Part shown: in pieces, positions 7,593 through 17,730 of the stretch
Position numbering within the stretch: position 1 is the stretch's first letter
Layout: every line of letters starts with the position of its first letter
Source of the DNA: JAAXKN01 sp036261625
GTDB lineage: Bacteria > Bacteroidota > Ignavibacteria > Ignavibacteriales > SURF-24
DNA: 64,000 bases
NCBI GenBank assembly: GCA_036261625.1
Contig: DATAKL010000059.1
Span: 173,213-237,212 of the forward strand
Direction: 5' to 3'
The notes under the pieces: generated by a model
What the model was told of the DNA's origin: nothing
What the model saw: only the letters and a program-made list of their open reading frames with translations
Databases searched by the model: none
Program-made: the position numbers and the translations under genes

Positions 7593-9071
7593 TTAGAATT
7601 TCCATCTGGTATCGAGGGCAAGTGTTACGCGTTTAATATCATTGGAGAAGAAGTAATTCAGATCGCGTGTTGCAATTGCCGCATCAAAGATGCCGCCGTT
7701 GAAACCGAGTCCGAACGTCCAGTTGAAGTTTTCCCTTCCGCCTAAAGAAACACCGGAACGGATAAAAGGAACGCCGTTGGCAATTTTCCATTCAAATCCG
7801 AAACCGAATCTTGGCGTTGTTGTATTGCCGGGCAGGTCATTAAAGCCCTGATGGTATTCCAATACAAGGAGCATGCTTCCTGGGAAGCGGGAAATAAACG
7901 GTGCCTGATCGAGCTGATAGGCTGCCCCAAGACTCAAAGCCAATGGAAGTGAAGTAGAGAAACTGCTTAAGTATCTTCCTTCATAATCCTTGCTGCTGTC
8001 GCCTATTGCATTCATCTTGTCTTCATTGGAAGGGTCAGTCATAATAAAATGTGTACTGTAGCTGTACTCGGCAGCATTTGTCTTCCAGCTGATGCTGCCT
8101 GCATCAGTAAGGGCAAGGCCAAGAGTAAGGATGTCGTTTACCTTTGCCGTAAGTCCGAAATCCAGTCCTATACCAGTTCCGGCCGGAGTGGGGAATGGAG
8201 AGAACTTTCCTTCTCTTTTAGTTGAAAGAGAATCGAAGCTGTATGTAATGCCGAAATTAGGCGAAGCGGCCACAAGTCCGCGGGCCTGAGCATCGGCTGT
8301 AATACCGCCGGCATTTGTTTCAATTGAAGCATTAAACTGGTCTGTAGCTGCATATGCATAGCCCTGAATGTACTTTACAGTAACGCCGAAGGTAACCTGC
8401 TCAAACAAATTTGAGGGCAGCTTAAAGACATCTGTTAAAAGGTCGTTAATCTGTCTTGAATATGAGAGCCCGTAGCTCCTTAGCCACCAGGCCGTAAGCT
8501 TTGCATCACTGAAGTTGTATACGGAGCCTTCGGGGTTTCCGTTCATGGCAAAGTCGGCCAGTCCCTTGGGGGCAGTAAAATCAACAGAGACTCTGTCGCC
8601 CAGTGTAAGGGCAAAAGCGCCTACTTTGTCACCTGCATTGATGTAGAGGTTGAACAAGGGGAGTGAGAAATCTGTAAAGACATTTCCGCCCTCCTTAAAC
8701 ATATCGGCAAAGTGCTCCTTGTCTGCCGGAGTAAGGTATCTTCCTACTTTCTTAGACGGGTCTGCAGGATCGGGAACTCCGCCGAAAAAGTAATTATAAT
8801 CCTTAAGCGACATAAAGTTGGTTCCCACGCCAATATTCATTGAAGGCAAAGGAAGCGGAATGGCAGCCGTCTGAATTTCGACTCCGTTATTAGAGTTTAA
8901 GGCCAGGTTGGCCGGATTTTTACCGACGGCAAAGATTCCTCTTGTAGATGCCGTGTAAGTATTCCCCATGGCTGTTGAACGGGCATCAGAAGGGGCGTAG
9001 GAGCCGCCTATCTGAGCCTCGGAATTTATATATATGACGAGGAGAAAAGACATTAAGAAAAAATATTTCAT
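7593..9071 (-). CDS. Outer-membrane beta-barrel protein, DUF5723/FadL-like
   Basis: The 492-residue protein has a cleavable signal peptide ending near SEAQ at residue 20. The mature N-terminus reads GGSYAPSDARSTAMGNTYTA-T-G-FAVG-NPANLA, which is the hallmark of the DUF5723 and PorV/FadL-like barrel group in the FCB phyla. Alternating hydrophobic strands rich in aromatic residues continue to the C-terminus, which ends DTRWKF with a terminal phenylalanine as expected for an outer-membrane barrel. Members may carry hydrophobic compounds or support protein export; substrate is unknown. It lies 42 bp downstream of the large lipoprotein on the same strand, so the two may be made together. Confidence 0.7.
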   Translation of the reverse strand: MKYFFLMSFLLVIYINSEAQIGGSYAPSDARSTAMGNTYTASTRGIFAVGKNPANLALNSNNGVEIQTAAIPLPLPSMNIGVGTNFMSLKDYNYFFGGVPDPADPSKKVGRYLTPADKEHFADMFKEGGNVFTDFSLPLFNLYINAGDKVGAFALTLGDRVSVDFTAPKGLADFAMNGNPEGSVYNFSDAKLTAWWLRSYGLSYSRQINDLLTDVFKLPSNLFEQVTFGVTVKYIQGYAYAATDQFNASIETNAGGITADAQARGLVAASPNFGITYSFDSLSTKREGKFSPFPTPAGTGIGLDFGLTAKVNDILTLGLALTDAGSISWKTNAAEYSYSTHFIMTDPSNEDKMNAIGDSSKDYEGRYLSSFSTSLPLALSLGAAYQLDQAPFISRFPGSMLLVLEYHQGFNDLPGNTTTPRFGFGFEWKIANGVPFIRSGVSLGGRENFNWTFGLGFNGGIFDAAIATRDLNYFFSNDIKRVTLALDTRWKF

Positions 9072-9113
9072 GCAAACCCCAATTCTTTGTTTTCAGTTTT
9101 ATTTAATGGCTTA

Positions 9114-11195
9114 TTATTTCTCATTTACCCTGTAGACCACTGTGGCCGAGGCTTTCAGCCTGATGGAATCGGTAATCTTGAATTCCACGGGAGAGGCAGA
9201 GCCCGAGGTTGCGCCGCTTGTATTTATTGCAACATTTGAAATTATAAAGCTGCTGTTTACAAACTTTTCAGCGTCGCTTCCTGTCAGTTCAACGGTTTCG
9301 GTTCTTGAGGCAGGAGCCGTAACCTTACCGTCTGAATTAACTGCTGCACCCGGTACAAGAATAAATCTGTCTTCCGGCTTCCTGTTCGGAGGCAGATCCA
9401 GCAGCTTAATTTTCTCTGTTGCATCCAGGAAAGAGCCCGTCCACTTTACGCTGGCGGGAAGCCCGTTTGTAATCTGAAGAGTAAGCACAATGGACTGGAT
9501 TTTGTTTATTTCCTTCTTCAGGTTGTCTTTGAGATTAAGTTTGGTTGTATCAGTAAACTCTCCATCGGAAATGCCTGCATTCAATGGGAAAGTAATCTCT
9601 GCATGACCTGTAATAGAATCCGACTGAGCCACCTTGTAAATTGTTGCCGGATCGGAATCGGGATTCACTGTTGCCGTACCGCTTATTGTAAGCTCGCTCG
9701 GGAAATTGGGAGCAAAGCTTGAGAGGAACTGAGCCAGGTCAGCCGAAGGAACTTCGACCAGGCTGTCTACCTGTCCATTCAGGTTTGAGATATAGTCTGA
9801 GAATTTAAGAGTATTGGCATATCCCTTGGCTTTCACGGTTCCGTCTACTTTCACCTTAAACTGTGAAGAGGGTTTAAGATAGAGTTTCAGATCGGGATCC
9901 TTAAAGTTCAATTTAGCATAACGGAACTTTTCTTTCATGTCTCCCAGATTGATAGAAACCGTAGTCGGTTTAATATCAATGGTAGTAGGCTTAACAATGC
10001 CCGTGATGCTGCGCAGTGAAAGCTGCGACATTTCTATAATTGGTGAAATATTGTCTGTGCTTTTGATTGTCCTGTATTGAGTACCTGATGAGACAGTTGA
10101 AACATTTATCGTATAAGATATCAGGTTTGTAGGCGCACCTCCCGACTTCAGTACACTGCCGCTCAGATCCACCGGTATGGAAGTTTCTGAATTTCCCGAA
10201 ACATTTAAAGGAATTGAAATAGGCTGCTGTGAGCTGGGAGTTTTGTAGATGCTTGAAAGTTCAATACTTCCCACCAAGTCAATATCGATGTTGTTTTTCA
10301 GAGTAAGACTCATGCTTCCCTGATCTATTACCACAGTCTGGAACTTGGTCTGATTGTCGAGTTCAAAGCTTTTCTGCGTGCTGATAGCCTTAGCTGGTAT
10401 CTGGCCATTGACTTCACTTACAACAGGATTCTTAAAAGATGAAGTTATGGTAATTGCCTTTGGTGGAATAGTGATGAATGTTGTGCCGCTTCCTGGCGTT
10501 GTTAGGTGACCACTAAAGCTCAGCTTGTTTGAAATTCTTGCCCCCGGATTCAGCGGAATGGTTACTACGGCTGGGTTGTTACCGGCAGGAGGAACCGGGA
10601 TAACTGCAACTGACCCAATGGGGTTATTAGGATCGTCTGTGTTAAAGATCTTAAAATTATCTATTTCAAAATTAACAGCCACTGAGTTTTGAATAGACAG
10701 CTCCAGTGATCCGGATTGTAATACTACATGTTCAAATTCATTAATCTGCCCGAAACCCTGATTTATATCTACGGCGGCCGGGGGAAGCGGAACGGATTGA
10801 TTAGGAATCAGATTTCCCCAGATGCTGGTGATGGCAATTGAAGTTGAGCTTGGTGCCGGAGCCGCGATATTAATGTTTCCTATGCTTACTCCGGCAGTGT
10901 TTTGTGCGACAATCTGATCTATCTTCAGGTTGTCGCCCACGGTTACTTTTTCAATAGGTTTATTGTCGGCATAATAAAGTAGGTTTTCCTTCGGGCTGCC
11001 GGCCGGATAAGACTTTATCATATCAGATTTTTTAATTGCATCGGCAAGTGTATAAGTGGTATCCATTACCGGGGTACTGAGATTAACATCCCATTGCGGG
11101 GCCTCGAAGCCGTCCGGGGTATCCATACATCCGGATAAATAAAGCGCAGGGAAAAGCAGGGAGAAAATAAAAGTTCTCGTAAAAATTTGCTTCAT
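9114..11195 (-). CDS. Large repetitive surface or periplasmic lipoprotein
   Basis: I choose the ATG at 11195, which has a GGAG site at good spacing; an in-frame ATG at 11213 precedes that site. The product is 693 residues with a signal peptide and a clear lipobox LSGC near residue 23. The mature part is all-beta in appearance, rich in S, T, P, N and V, with recurring strands of the type V-L-SGSLELSIQN--A-NFEI and SMSLTLKN-I-IDLVGSIEL. This suggests repeated immunoglobulin-like or LEA-like beta domains. I do not recognise a named family. It is directly upstream of the beta-barrel gene, so both may belong to one envelope assembly. Confidence 0.65.
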   Translation of the reverse strand: MKQIFTRTFIFSLLFPALYLSGCMDTPDGFEAPQWDVNLSTPVMDTTYTLADAIKKSDMIKSYPAGSPKENLLYYADNKPIEKVTVGDNLKIDQIVAQNTAGVSIGNINIAAPAPSSTSIAITSIWGNLIPNQSVPLPPAAVDINQGFGQINEFEHVVLQSGSLELSIQNSVAVNFEIDNFKIFNTDDPNNPIGSVAVIPVPPAGNNPAVVTIPLNPGARISNKLSFSGHLTTPGSGTTFITIPPKAITITSSFKNPVVSEVNGQIPAKAISTQKSFELDNQTKFQTVVIDQGSMSLTLKNNIDIDLVGSIELSSIYKTPSSQQPISIPLNVSGNSETSIPVDLSGSVLKSGGAPTNLISYTINVSTVSSGTQYRTIKSTDNISPIIEMSQLSLRSITGIVKPTTIDIKPTTVSINLGDMKEKFRYAKLNFKDPDLKLYLKPSSQFKVKVDGTVKAKGYANTLKFSDYISNLNGQVDSLVEVPSADLAQFLSSFAPNFPSELTISGTATVNPDSDPATIYKVAQSDSITGHAEITFPLNAGISDGEFTDTTKLNLKDNLKKEINKIQSIVLTLQITNGLPASVKWTGSFLDATEKIKLLDLPPNRKPEDRFILVPGAAVNSDGKVTAPASRTETVELTGSDAEKFVNSSFIISNVAINTSGATSGSASPVEFKITDSIRLKASATVVYRVNEK

Positions 11196-11400
11196 GAATC
11201 GTTCTCCGATCATAAAAAGGTTTGGGTTAGTGTAGTTGTGAATTAATTCCTTGGGTAAATATTGAAAACTGCAACAGAATTTATAAAGTTTGTTCTACAA
11301 AGACAAGAAGTATTTTATACTAATGAATTATCGGCTATGCGGATTCAAAGTTTAGCTAATTGTATAAGATAGATTGACTTACGGGAAGAGATTTTTGTTT

Positions 11401-11436
11401 TCCGGCTGAGGGTTAGATGAAACTAACCTGCAGCCG
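11401..11436. other. Long inverted repeat in the intergenic space
   Basis: CCGGCTG-AGGGTTAG pairs with CTAACCTG-CAGCCGG around ATGAAA. The stem is strong, but neither side has the T run of an intrinsic terminator in the outgoing direction. Just after it, TGAAATTCACTTT and TGAAATTTACTTT occur as a short direct repeat. Confidence 0.6.
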
Positions 11437-11472
11437 GGGGAATGAAATTCACTTTAGCCGGAGGAGTGAAAT

Positions 11473-12555
11473 TTACTTTTGTGTCCGGTAAAGATTTATG
11501 ATGGCAGCGCCCAGGAAAATAATGTTTGCCAGCCAGGCGGTCATGACGGGATCGAGGACGCCGTTTTTACCGAAGGCCTCGCTGATTTTCATGAAACCCA
11601 GGTACAGGAATGTAAAAAGAAGGCTTAAGCCGAACTGAAGAGCCAGCCCCCCTCTTTTTTTCTGTGAGGCAAGCGGGAGCCCCAGGAATATTACAACAAC
11701 GCTTGCAAAGGCAAATGAGAACCTGGAGTGGTACTCAATGAGCGTTCTTGTGGGGTCATTTCCCGTCCGGGCCTGATTACGGTAAAAGTCACTTAATTGT
11801 GAAAGTGTCATCTCCTCAGGTTTCTGCTGTTTGGTCAGGACGTCTCTGGGGGTAAAGTGCAGCCCGGGCAGGTTCATCTGGCTGAAAGTCTGAACGTTTT
11901 CACCCTCAGGCAGGAAAGTTCTCTTAGTGCCGTTAAAGGCCACCCAGACCTTCTTTGTGCTGTCGTACTGCATCTGAACGGCATCCAGTCTTGAGGTCAT
12001 GTGTGTCAGGTCTTTGGGGTCGAACTCCTGTATGCTGACCTGGTTTGCCCTTGAATGCTGCGTGTCGAAAAAATAAATATCTACTATTCTGTTTCTTGTA
12101 TCCTGAAAGAATATGTTTGTTCCCGCCTGTGAAAGTTCTTTTTTCATATAGACCTGCTCAATTGTAACCTTGGCCTTATTGGCCTGGGGGACCACATAGC
12201 CGCCGAAATAAACCGAGAAGAGGCTGATAATAAGGGAAGTTACGACAAACGGTGACATGATTCTGTAAAGGCTGACGCCGCTGGATTTTATGGCAGTCAG
12301 TTCATTCTGGTTAGCCATTCTGCCCACCGTAAAAAGGCAGGCCAGCAGCGTGGCCACAGGGATCATAAGTCTTATGATATCCGGGGCAAAGTAGACGTAA
12401 TACTCAAATATGACGGGATAGGAAACGTTCTGGTCGAGAAAGTCGTCCAGATTTTCCATCATATCAATAATGACAAATATCAGTGTAAAGGCTGCCAGAG
12501 CGAACAGAAGCGTCTGCAGGAACTGCTTTGTAAAATAGCGGTCAATTATCTTCAT
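11473..12555 (-). CDS. LptF/LptG-family permease (LptG-like)
   Basis: The 360-residue protein has the YjgP/YjgQ architecture: three membrane helices in the first 115 residues, a periplasmic beta-jellyroll-like domain (about 120-260), and three helices at the C-terminus (about 265-360). In the Lpt system two such permeases pair with the LptB ATPase and extract lipopolysaccharide from the inner membrane. Conserved features include ELTAIKSSGVSLYRIMSPF on the cytoplasmic coupling loop and the C-terminal GLPLAS motif. Its start overlaps the end of the neighbouring permease gene by 14 bp, so the two are translated together. Assignment as LptG rather than LptF rests on order and length only. Confidence 0.85.
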   Translation of the reverse strand: MKIIDRYFTKQFLQTLLFALAAFTLIFVIIDMMENLDDFLDQNVSYPVIFEYYVYFAPDIIRLMIPVATLLACLFTVGRMANQNELTAIKSSGVSLYRIMSPFVVTSLIISLFSVYFGGYVVPQANKAKVTIEQVYMKKELSQAGTNIFFQDTRNRIVDIYFFDTQHSRANQVSIQEFDPKDLTHMTSRLDAVQMQYDSTKKVWVAFNGTKRTFLPEGENVQTFSQMNLPGLHFTPRDVLTKQQKPEEMTLSQLSDFYRNQARTGNDPTRTLIEYHSRFSFAFASVVVIFLGLPLASQKKRGGLALQFGLSLLFTFLYLGFMKISEAFGKNGVLDPVMTAWLANIIFLGAAIINLYRTQK

Positions 12556-13918
12556 TTTCTTCCTGAGGTGCTCTAAACTGGCGCGGAATCAGTTTTGAGA
12601 GGAATGACAGGTTAATGTTGACAGTCTCGCGGGCAGATTTTATTGTAAGGAGAATCCCCAAAGCTCCGAGCACAAAGTTGGCGCTCCACATTCCCCAGAA
12701 TGGCGAAAGGAGTCCGCGGTCGGCAAACTTTTCCCCGCCTATTAAAAATGCCCAGTAGACGAGAAAGAATATAACGCTTATGCCGGCAGCAACGCCCATG
12801 CCGCCGCGGCGAGTCATAATGCCTAAGGGGGCACCGATTAAAACAAAGACGATGCATGCAAAGGGAATTGAATACTTCTTGTGAACCTCAACCATATAGC
12901 TGTCGATTCTTTCCCTGTAGACTTCGAGATTCGAAATGTCGGAGGTTATGATGTTCTTTGCCGCATTAACCCTGTCCTGTACTCTGTAGAGGAGGAGATC
13001 CTTCGGGCTTGTGCCCAGTGAATACGGTGTTTTATAGATATAGGCACTGTCGCTTAAAAAATACTCTTTAATATCCTTGTTGAGGTTTACCTGGAAGCGG
13101 TTCTGCAGCTGCTTCAGGCTGTCTACAATAACCAGCATATCCTGTGCGCTCAGCTCACGGTCGCCCCTGGGGCCTCCGGGCGTCGACTGCTGGAAGGAGA
13201 ACTGAGAGGCATCCATTGTAATTCTGTGTTTTGTAAAAAGAAGTTTTCTGTAGACAGTACTGTTTCCTGGACTGGTCTCGTGTATCTCCCCATCTGAGAG
13301 GTCCATGATAAGTTTTTTCTGATCGGCAGAAAAATAAATTCTGCCTTTCTTAGCCGTAACGATGTTCAGGTGGACGGGATCGGAGTAATCGTAAATTGTT
13401 ACGCCTTCGAGCGTATTGGTCTTCTCATCAATATTCCTGACCAATATGGCATAGTTTGCCACCTCCTGAGAAAAAAGCCCGGGAACAAGCGAGAGCGTGG
13501 GCTTCTTGTTTGATATGTCCTGTATCAAAAGGCGTGCAGCGTGATTGGCATCGGGATAGACCTTGTTGTTAAACTCAACGAGAAGAAAGCCTATTACAAT
13601 GCTCAGTATAAAAGTTGGCATTATCATTTTATAGACGCTTACGCCGCTGGCCTTCATGATGGCAATTTCATTGTTATGCGACATATTGCCGTATGCCATA
13701 AGCGTTGCCACAAGAATGGACATGGGAACAACGAGCACTACCATCCATGCCAGGTTGTAGGCAATTAGTTTGGTGATGATCCAGAAACCCAGCCCCTTGC
13801 CCACCAGGCGGTCGGCAAACTTCGTCAGGAAATTAAACAGGAAGATGAATATCAGCGTAAGAAGCGAGAATACAAAGGGTCCTGCGTGGTTTCTTAATAT
13901 ATATCTGTATAAAATCAT
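12542..13918 (-). CDS. LptF/LptG-family permease (LptF-like)
   Basis: This 458-residue protein is a second YjgP/YjgQ permease with the same plan: three N-terminal helices, a larger periplasmic domain (about 120-350), and three C-terminal helices. The coupling-loop segment NEIAIMKASGVSVYKMIMP and the late IGAPLGIMTRRGGMGV motif are typical. It is about 100 residues longer than its partner, mainly in the periplasmic domain and in a charged cytoplasmic tail ending EENEDN. It probably forms the LptB2FG complex with the downstream permease. The lptB gene is not in the window. Confidence 0.85.
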   Translation of the reverse strand: MILYRYILRNHAGPFVFSLLTLIFIFLFNFLTKFADRLVGKGLGFWIITKLIAYNLAWMVVLVVPMSILVATLMAYGNMSHNNEIAIMKASGVSVYKMIMPTFILSIVIGFLLVEFNNKVYPDANHAARLLIQDISNKKPTLSLVPGLFSQEVANYAILVRNIDEKTNTLEGVTIYDYSDPVHLNIVTAKKGRIYFSADQKKLIMDLSDGEIHETSPGNSTVYRKLLFTKHRITMDASQFSFQQSTPGGPRGDRELSAQDMLVIVDSLKQLQNRFQVNLNKDIKEYFLSDSAYIYKTPYSLGTSPKDLLLYRVQDRVNAAKNIITSDISNLEVYRERIDSYMVEVHKKYSIPFACIVFVLIGAPLGIMTRRGGMGVAAGISVIFFLVYWAFLIGGEKFADRGLLSPFWGMWSANFVLGALGILLTIKSARETVNINLSFLSKLIPRQFRAPQEENEDN

Positions 13919-14186
13919 TCTTCAGGAATAAAAGTCTTCATTTGTAATATATAAATATAGCAAAAAGGAGGAAAAGTTTAACAAATTAAGTTATCCGGAA
14001 TTATATTATATTACATGAAACATTTAAATTGTTAATACTTATTATTAAATTTACAATTATACAAATTGATTTTATGTAAAGTTGCGCTTAGTGAGGACTC
14101 TGTCTGTCTGTATGTCTGTGTAAAAGCCTGATAAAAATAAAATATAAAAGCACCCGTTTCAGTAATTTTAACTTTGTGGGGTAAAA

Positions 14187-15557
14187 GTGGAAAACGTAAA
14201 AAATTACATTTTAGAAAACCAGGACCGCTACATTGAGGAATTGAAAGATTTTCTCAGGATCCCGAGCATAAGCGCGGGCACAGAGAATAAGAAGGATATT
14301 CAGCAATGTGCTTCTTTCGTAGCCGACAAACTGACCCAGGCAGGCTTAAGCAGGGTAGAGATCTTCCAGACCGAAGGCCACCCGATTGTCTACGGCGAAT
14401 GGCTGGGGGCTCCGGGAAAACCGACAGTTCTTATTTACGGCCATTACGATGTTCAGCCGGTTGATCCGGTGGAGCTGTGGAACAGTCCTCCCTTCGAACC
14501 GGTAGTAAAAGACGGTAAGATCTGGGCCAGGGGTGCTACAGACGATAAAGGGCAGCTTTTTGTTCACGTCAAGAGCGTTGAAGCTTTTTTCAAAAGCAAC
14601 GGCAGTTTACCCTTGAATGTTAAATTTGTTATTGAGGGGGAAGAGGAAATCGGAAGTGAAAGCCTGACGAGCTTCCTCAAGCAGAATAAGGATATGCTAA
14701 GGTGCGATGCGGTCTTAATTTCAGACACCTCGCTCTATGCCCCGGGAGTTCCTTCTTTGACTTACGGCCTCAGGGGCCTGTGCTACATGGAAGTTGAAGT
14801 TACGGGTCCCGACCGCGACCTGCATTCGGGAAGCTTCGGAGGTGCAGTTGCAAACCCGATCAACATACTTTCATCTATGATTGCAAAGCTACAGGACAAA
14901 AAAGGCAGAATAACAATTCCGGGTTTTTACGAAGACGTGCAGCCGTTGACCAAAAAAGAAAAGGAAAGCTTTAAGAGGCTGAAATTTTCCGAGAAGGCAT
15001 ATGCAAAGGATCTGAAGGTCTCCGAGCTCAAAGGCGAGGAAGGCTACACAACGCTTGAAAGGCTCTGGGCCAGACCCACACTGGACTGCAACGGCATCTG
15101 GGGAGGCTTTCAGGGGCAGGGGGCAAAGACAGTCATCCCATCCAAGGCAGGCGCAAAGATCAGCATGAGGCTTGTTCCAAACCAGGATCCCAAAAAGGTG
15201 GCAAAACTCTTTACGAACTACTTCAAGTCGATAGCTCCAAAGAGCGTAAAGGTTCAGGTTAAGGCTCTTCACGGCGGATACCCGGTTGTAGTACCACTTG
15301 AACATAAAGTCATTGTTGCTGCCAGCGATGCAATGGAAAAGGCTTTCGGCAAGAAGACAGTCTACATGCGTGAAGGCGGATCGATTCCGATTGTTGTGGA
15401 TTTCGTAAAAAACCTGAAAGCTCCGGCTGTACTGATGGGATTCGGACTGGACAGCGAAAATCTTCATTCGCCCAATGAGCATTTTGATCTAAATCACTTC
15501 AGGTTAGGAATTTTAAGCTCATCTTACTTTTTAGAAGAGCTGTCACAGAAAGGCTGA
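14187..15557 (+). CDS. M20-family dipeptidase (CNDP-like)
   Basis: A dinuclear zinc peptidase of 456 residues with a GTG start. Motifs occur in family order: VLIYGHYDVQPVDP (first zinc histidine and aspartate) near residue 90, GATDDKGQ near 117, EGEEEIGSES near 152 with the general-base glutamate, and MREGGSIP and ENLHSPNE near the C-terminus. The dimerisation domain sits between about 210 and 330. Such enzymes cleave dipeptides in the cytoplasm; no signal peptide is seen. It stands alone, with a hairpin (15574-15598) between it and the next gene. Exact substrate cannot be told from sequence. Confidence 0.87.
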   Translation: MENVKNYILENQDRYIEELKDFLRIPSISAGTENKKDIQQCASFVADKLTQAGLSRVEIFQTEGHPIVYGEWLGAPGKPTVLIYGHYDVQPVDPVELWNSPPFEPVVKDGKIWARGATDDKGQLFVHVKSVEAFFKSNGSLPLNVKFVIEGEEEIGSESLTSFLKQNKDMLRCDAVLISDTSLYAPGVPSLTYGLRGLCYMEVEVTGPDRDLHSGSFGGAVANPINILSSMIAKLQDKKGRITIPGFYEDVQPLTKKEKESFKRLKFSEKAYAKDLKVSELKGEEGYTTLERLWARPTLDCNGIWGGFQGQGAKTVIPSKAGAKISMRLVPNQDPKKVAKLFTNYFKSIAPKSVKVQVKALHGGYPVVVPLEHKVIVAASDAMEKAFGKKTVYMREGGSIPIVVDFVKNLKAPAVLMGFGLDSENLHSPNEHFDLNHFRLGILSSSYFLEELSQKG

Positions 15558-15573
15558 AAAAAACAGTTACGTA

Positions 15574-15598
15574 AAGCACAGCATTCCAGGCTGTGCTT
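15574..15598 (+). terminator. Hairpin after the M20 peptidase, weak terminator
   Basis: AAGCACAGC pairs with GCTGTGCTT around ATTCCAG. There is no T run after it, so termination would be weak or factor-aided. Confidence 0.5.
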
Positions 15599-15618
15599 CA
15601 GTTATTAGAGGGGCCAAA

Positions 15619-16464
15619 ATGAAAAAATGCGCGTTTGGTTCGCTGTTTATTTTACTATTATCTCTTCTCTTAATCTCATGCGGCAAAAAAGAGGAAGAGA
15701 GCCAGGGCTATGATGCTCAATTTTCGGATGTAAGGGACAGGCGCATTCAGGAGTATAATCTTGAGATGCAGAAGGAAGAGGCTGTCCACAGGACGGCAAC
15801 TGATACAATTGCCCTGAAGGAATATATACTTCACAACTATCCTGCCGGATCATATCTGGTTTATTTTGACAGGACAAATACCTTCAGTGTGCCCCGCCCG
15901 GCGGTGATTTATTATAAGGCCGATCAGTCCTACGTCTTTGCTGTTATAGCTAAGTCAAAGCCTGGTGAAAGGCTCATTGAAACCAAAAACATTACAGGTT
16001 ATGAATCGAGTTTTATTAATCTCGACAGCACAAAGCTGGGTACGGCTTTTTTCTTTCTGACACTTTTCACGTGTGATGAGAACGGATTTCAGCCGGTCTG
16101 GGAGAAGGAAATACCGATGCACGGCGGCTTTAACCGCATGATACTAAAAAGCTGGGGCCCCAGGAAAATCCTCTACGTGGAGGTTAACTTTGAAGACGGC
16201 ATTATTGTAGGCCACAGGAACTATAATGTCTTCATGAATAACGGTATTAGACAAATGCCGCACCTGCTGGAAACCTATGAAGGGATCTCCCGCAAAAGAA
16301 CCATTGCTGATCTGAACAAGGACAACTATCCCGATTACTACGAGTATACATTCTATTCTTTGAGTAACAGGATCTATCCGGTTGATTCAGTTGCCTTTTA
16401 CTGGGATCAGAAAAGGGATTTGTATGTAAACTCCAGGAACCCCAGGCAGACCAGACCTTACTAG
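15619..16464 (+). CDS. Hypothetical lipoprotein
   Basis: The 281-residue product has a signal peptide with lipobox LISC near residue 21 followed by a charged linker (GKKEEESQG). The mature part mixes alpha and beta, with the segment TIADLNKDNYPDYYEYTFY near residues 233-251, which resembles an EF-hand-like or FG-GAP calcium loop (DLNKDNYPD). I do not recognise a family. A GGGG-type ribosome binding site precedes the ATG. It lies between a peptidase and a YgfZ-like gene on the same strand but with gaps over 60 bp, so an operon link is uncertain. Confidence 0.6.
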   Translation: MKKCAFGSLFILLLSLLLISCGKKEEESQGYDAQFSDVRDRRIQEYNLEMQKEEAVHRTATDTIALKEYILHNYPAGSYLVYFDRTNTFSVPRPAVIYYKADQSYVFAVIAKSKPGERLIETKNITGYESSFINLDSTKLGTAFFFLTLFTCDENGFQPVWEKEIPMHGGFNRMILKSWGPRKILYVEVNFEDGIIVGHRNYNVFMNNGIRQMPHLLETYEGISRKRTIADLNKDNYPDYYEYTFYSLSNRIYPVDSVAFYWDQKRDLYVNSRNPRQTRPY

Positions 16465-16618
16465 CCTTTGAAAGGGTGATACGGGGAAGATGCCGGGAAA
16501 TGAAATTTCCTTGCCCATGAGCGTATTAAGAAGTAATTTTCTAAATGTAATTTTGAAATATTTCTTAGCAATTTCCCGTTAAACTTGCTATTTTCCCCGT
16601 ATGAAGAAAGGAGTGTAA

Positions 16619-17716
16619 ATGCCAGATACTGTTTTAAGAATTTCTCCGGTAATGGATTTCTTTAAGTCAGTATATCAGAATATAATTTTGGATGAAACCG
16701 GAAGTGCAGTAAGTGCCTATACCGGTGCAAAACAGGAGTATGAGGCTCTCAGTAACGGGGTCGCACTTCGTGACGTGTCCAATTCCGCCCTGCTTGAACT
16801 GCATGGAAAAGACAGTCTTGAGTACCTGCATAGAATAAGCACGAATTCGCTCATAGATCTGCCGGTTGAACATTCCGAGGCCACAATTTTTACAAACGAC
16901 AAAGGGCGCATAATAGACAGGGCGAGGCTTGTAAACTTTGGGGAGTATCTGTTTTTGATGGGGAGCGCTGTTTATGCCAATAAGCTTCAGAGCTGGATCA
17001 GCCGCTATATCATAATGGAAGATATCAGGCTCAGGAACGTCTTTGGAAGCTACGCGGCTTTTGAACTCATGGGGCCGCAGGCTGAGTCGTTTCTGACACT
17101 CATCTTCGGCAGTCCGGCTGACAGTATTGAGTTCAATTCGGTAAAAAGAATTGAAGCCGAAGGGATCCGGGTAAACATACTCAAGGTCATAGAATTTAAT
17201 CAGAAGAAGTTTATTATCTGGGGAAGTGTTGAAGACGGTATTAACCTTCTTAAGTACATCCAGAGCCAGAAGAGCGTTTTTGATTTTACCATGGCAGGCG
17301 AAAAAGCATATGAAGTCTATCGCGTTGTGAAAGGGATACCTTCGGCTCCGAACGAAATAAACGACACTTATAATCCATATGAAGCAAATGTAATTGAGGA
17401 CGTGAGTTTTAAGAAGGGGTGCTATATCGGGCAGGAGGTCATTGCGCGCCTGGATACGTACGACAAGGTGCAGAAAAAAATGACAGGTCTGATCTTTGAA
17501 GAAAAAGCTGAGGTAAAGACAGGCTACACTCTTTATAACGGGGGAAATGAGGCGGGGAAAGTTACCACTATGGCCCGATCGTTTTATCTGGAGAAGGAAA
17601 TAGCTCTCTGCTCAATAGCTAAGAATTCATCGCAGGCAGGCACCAGGCTTACTGCACGGAATGAAATCGGGCAGGAGTATTCTGCCACGGTCTGCAATCT
17701 TCCGCTTAGAAAATGA
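16619..17716 (+). CDS. YgfZ/GcvT-like folate-binding protein
   Basis: The 365-residue protein belongs to the YgfZ branch of the aminomethyltransferase fold. The diagnostic K-G-C-Y-I-G-Q-E signature is present with the cysteine at residue 268. YgfZ proteins bind folate and support iron-sulfur cluster assembly or repair. The GcvT-like fold runs over the whole length; early segments such as GVALRDVSNSALLELHGKDS and YLHRISTNS are typical. An AAAGGAG site precedes ATG. The cobalamin adenosyltransferase gene follows 14 bp later and is probably co-transcribed. Confidence 0.87.
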   Translation: MPDTVLRISPVMDFFKSVYQNIILDETGSAVSAYTGAKQEYEALSNGVALRDVSNSALLELHGKDSLEYLHRISTNSLIDLPVEHSEATIFTNDKGRIIDRARLVNFGEYLFLMGSAVYANKLQSWISRYIIMEDIRLRNVFGSYAAFELMGPQAESFLTLIFGSPADSIEFNSVKRIEAEGIRVNILKVIEFNQKKFIIWGSVEDGINLLKYIQSQKSVFDFTMAGEKAYEVYRVVKGIPSAPNEINDTYNPYEANVIEDVSFKKGCYIGQEVIARLDTYDKVQKKMTGLIFEEKAEVKTGYTLYNGGNEAGKVTTMARSFYLEKEIALCSIAKNSSQAGTRLTARNEIGQEYSATVCNLPLRK

Positions 17717-17730
17717 AGTTATATTAGAAA

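Noticed and set aside
14098..14125. GTCTGT simple repeat upstream of the M20 peptidase
   Set aside because: Short and imperfect; no structure or role can be argued.
14889..15482. 197-codon ORF antisense to the M20 peptidase
   Set aside because: Shadow of a gene with intact metal-site motifs.
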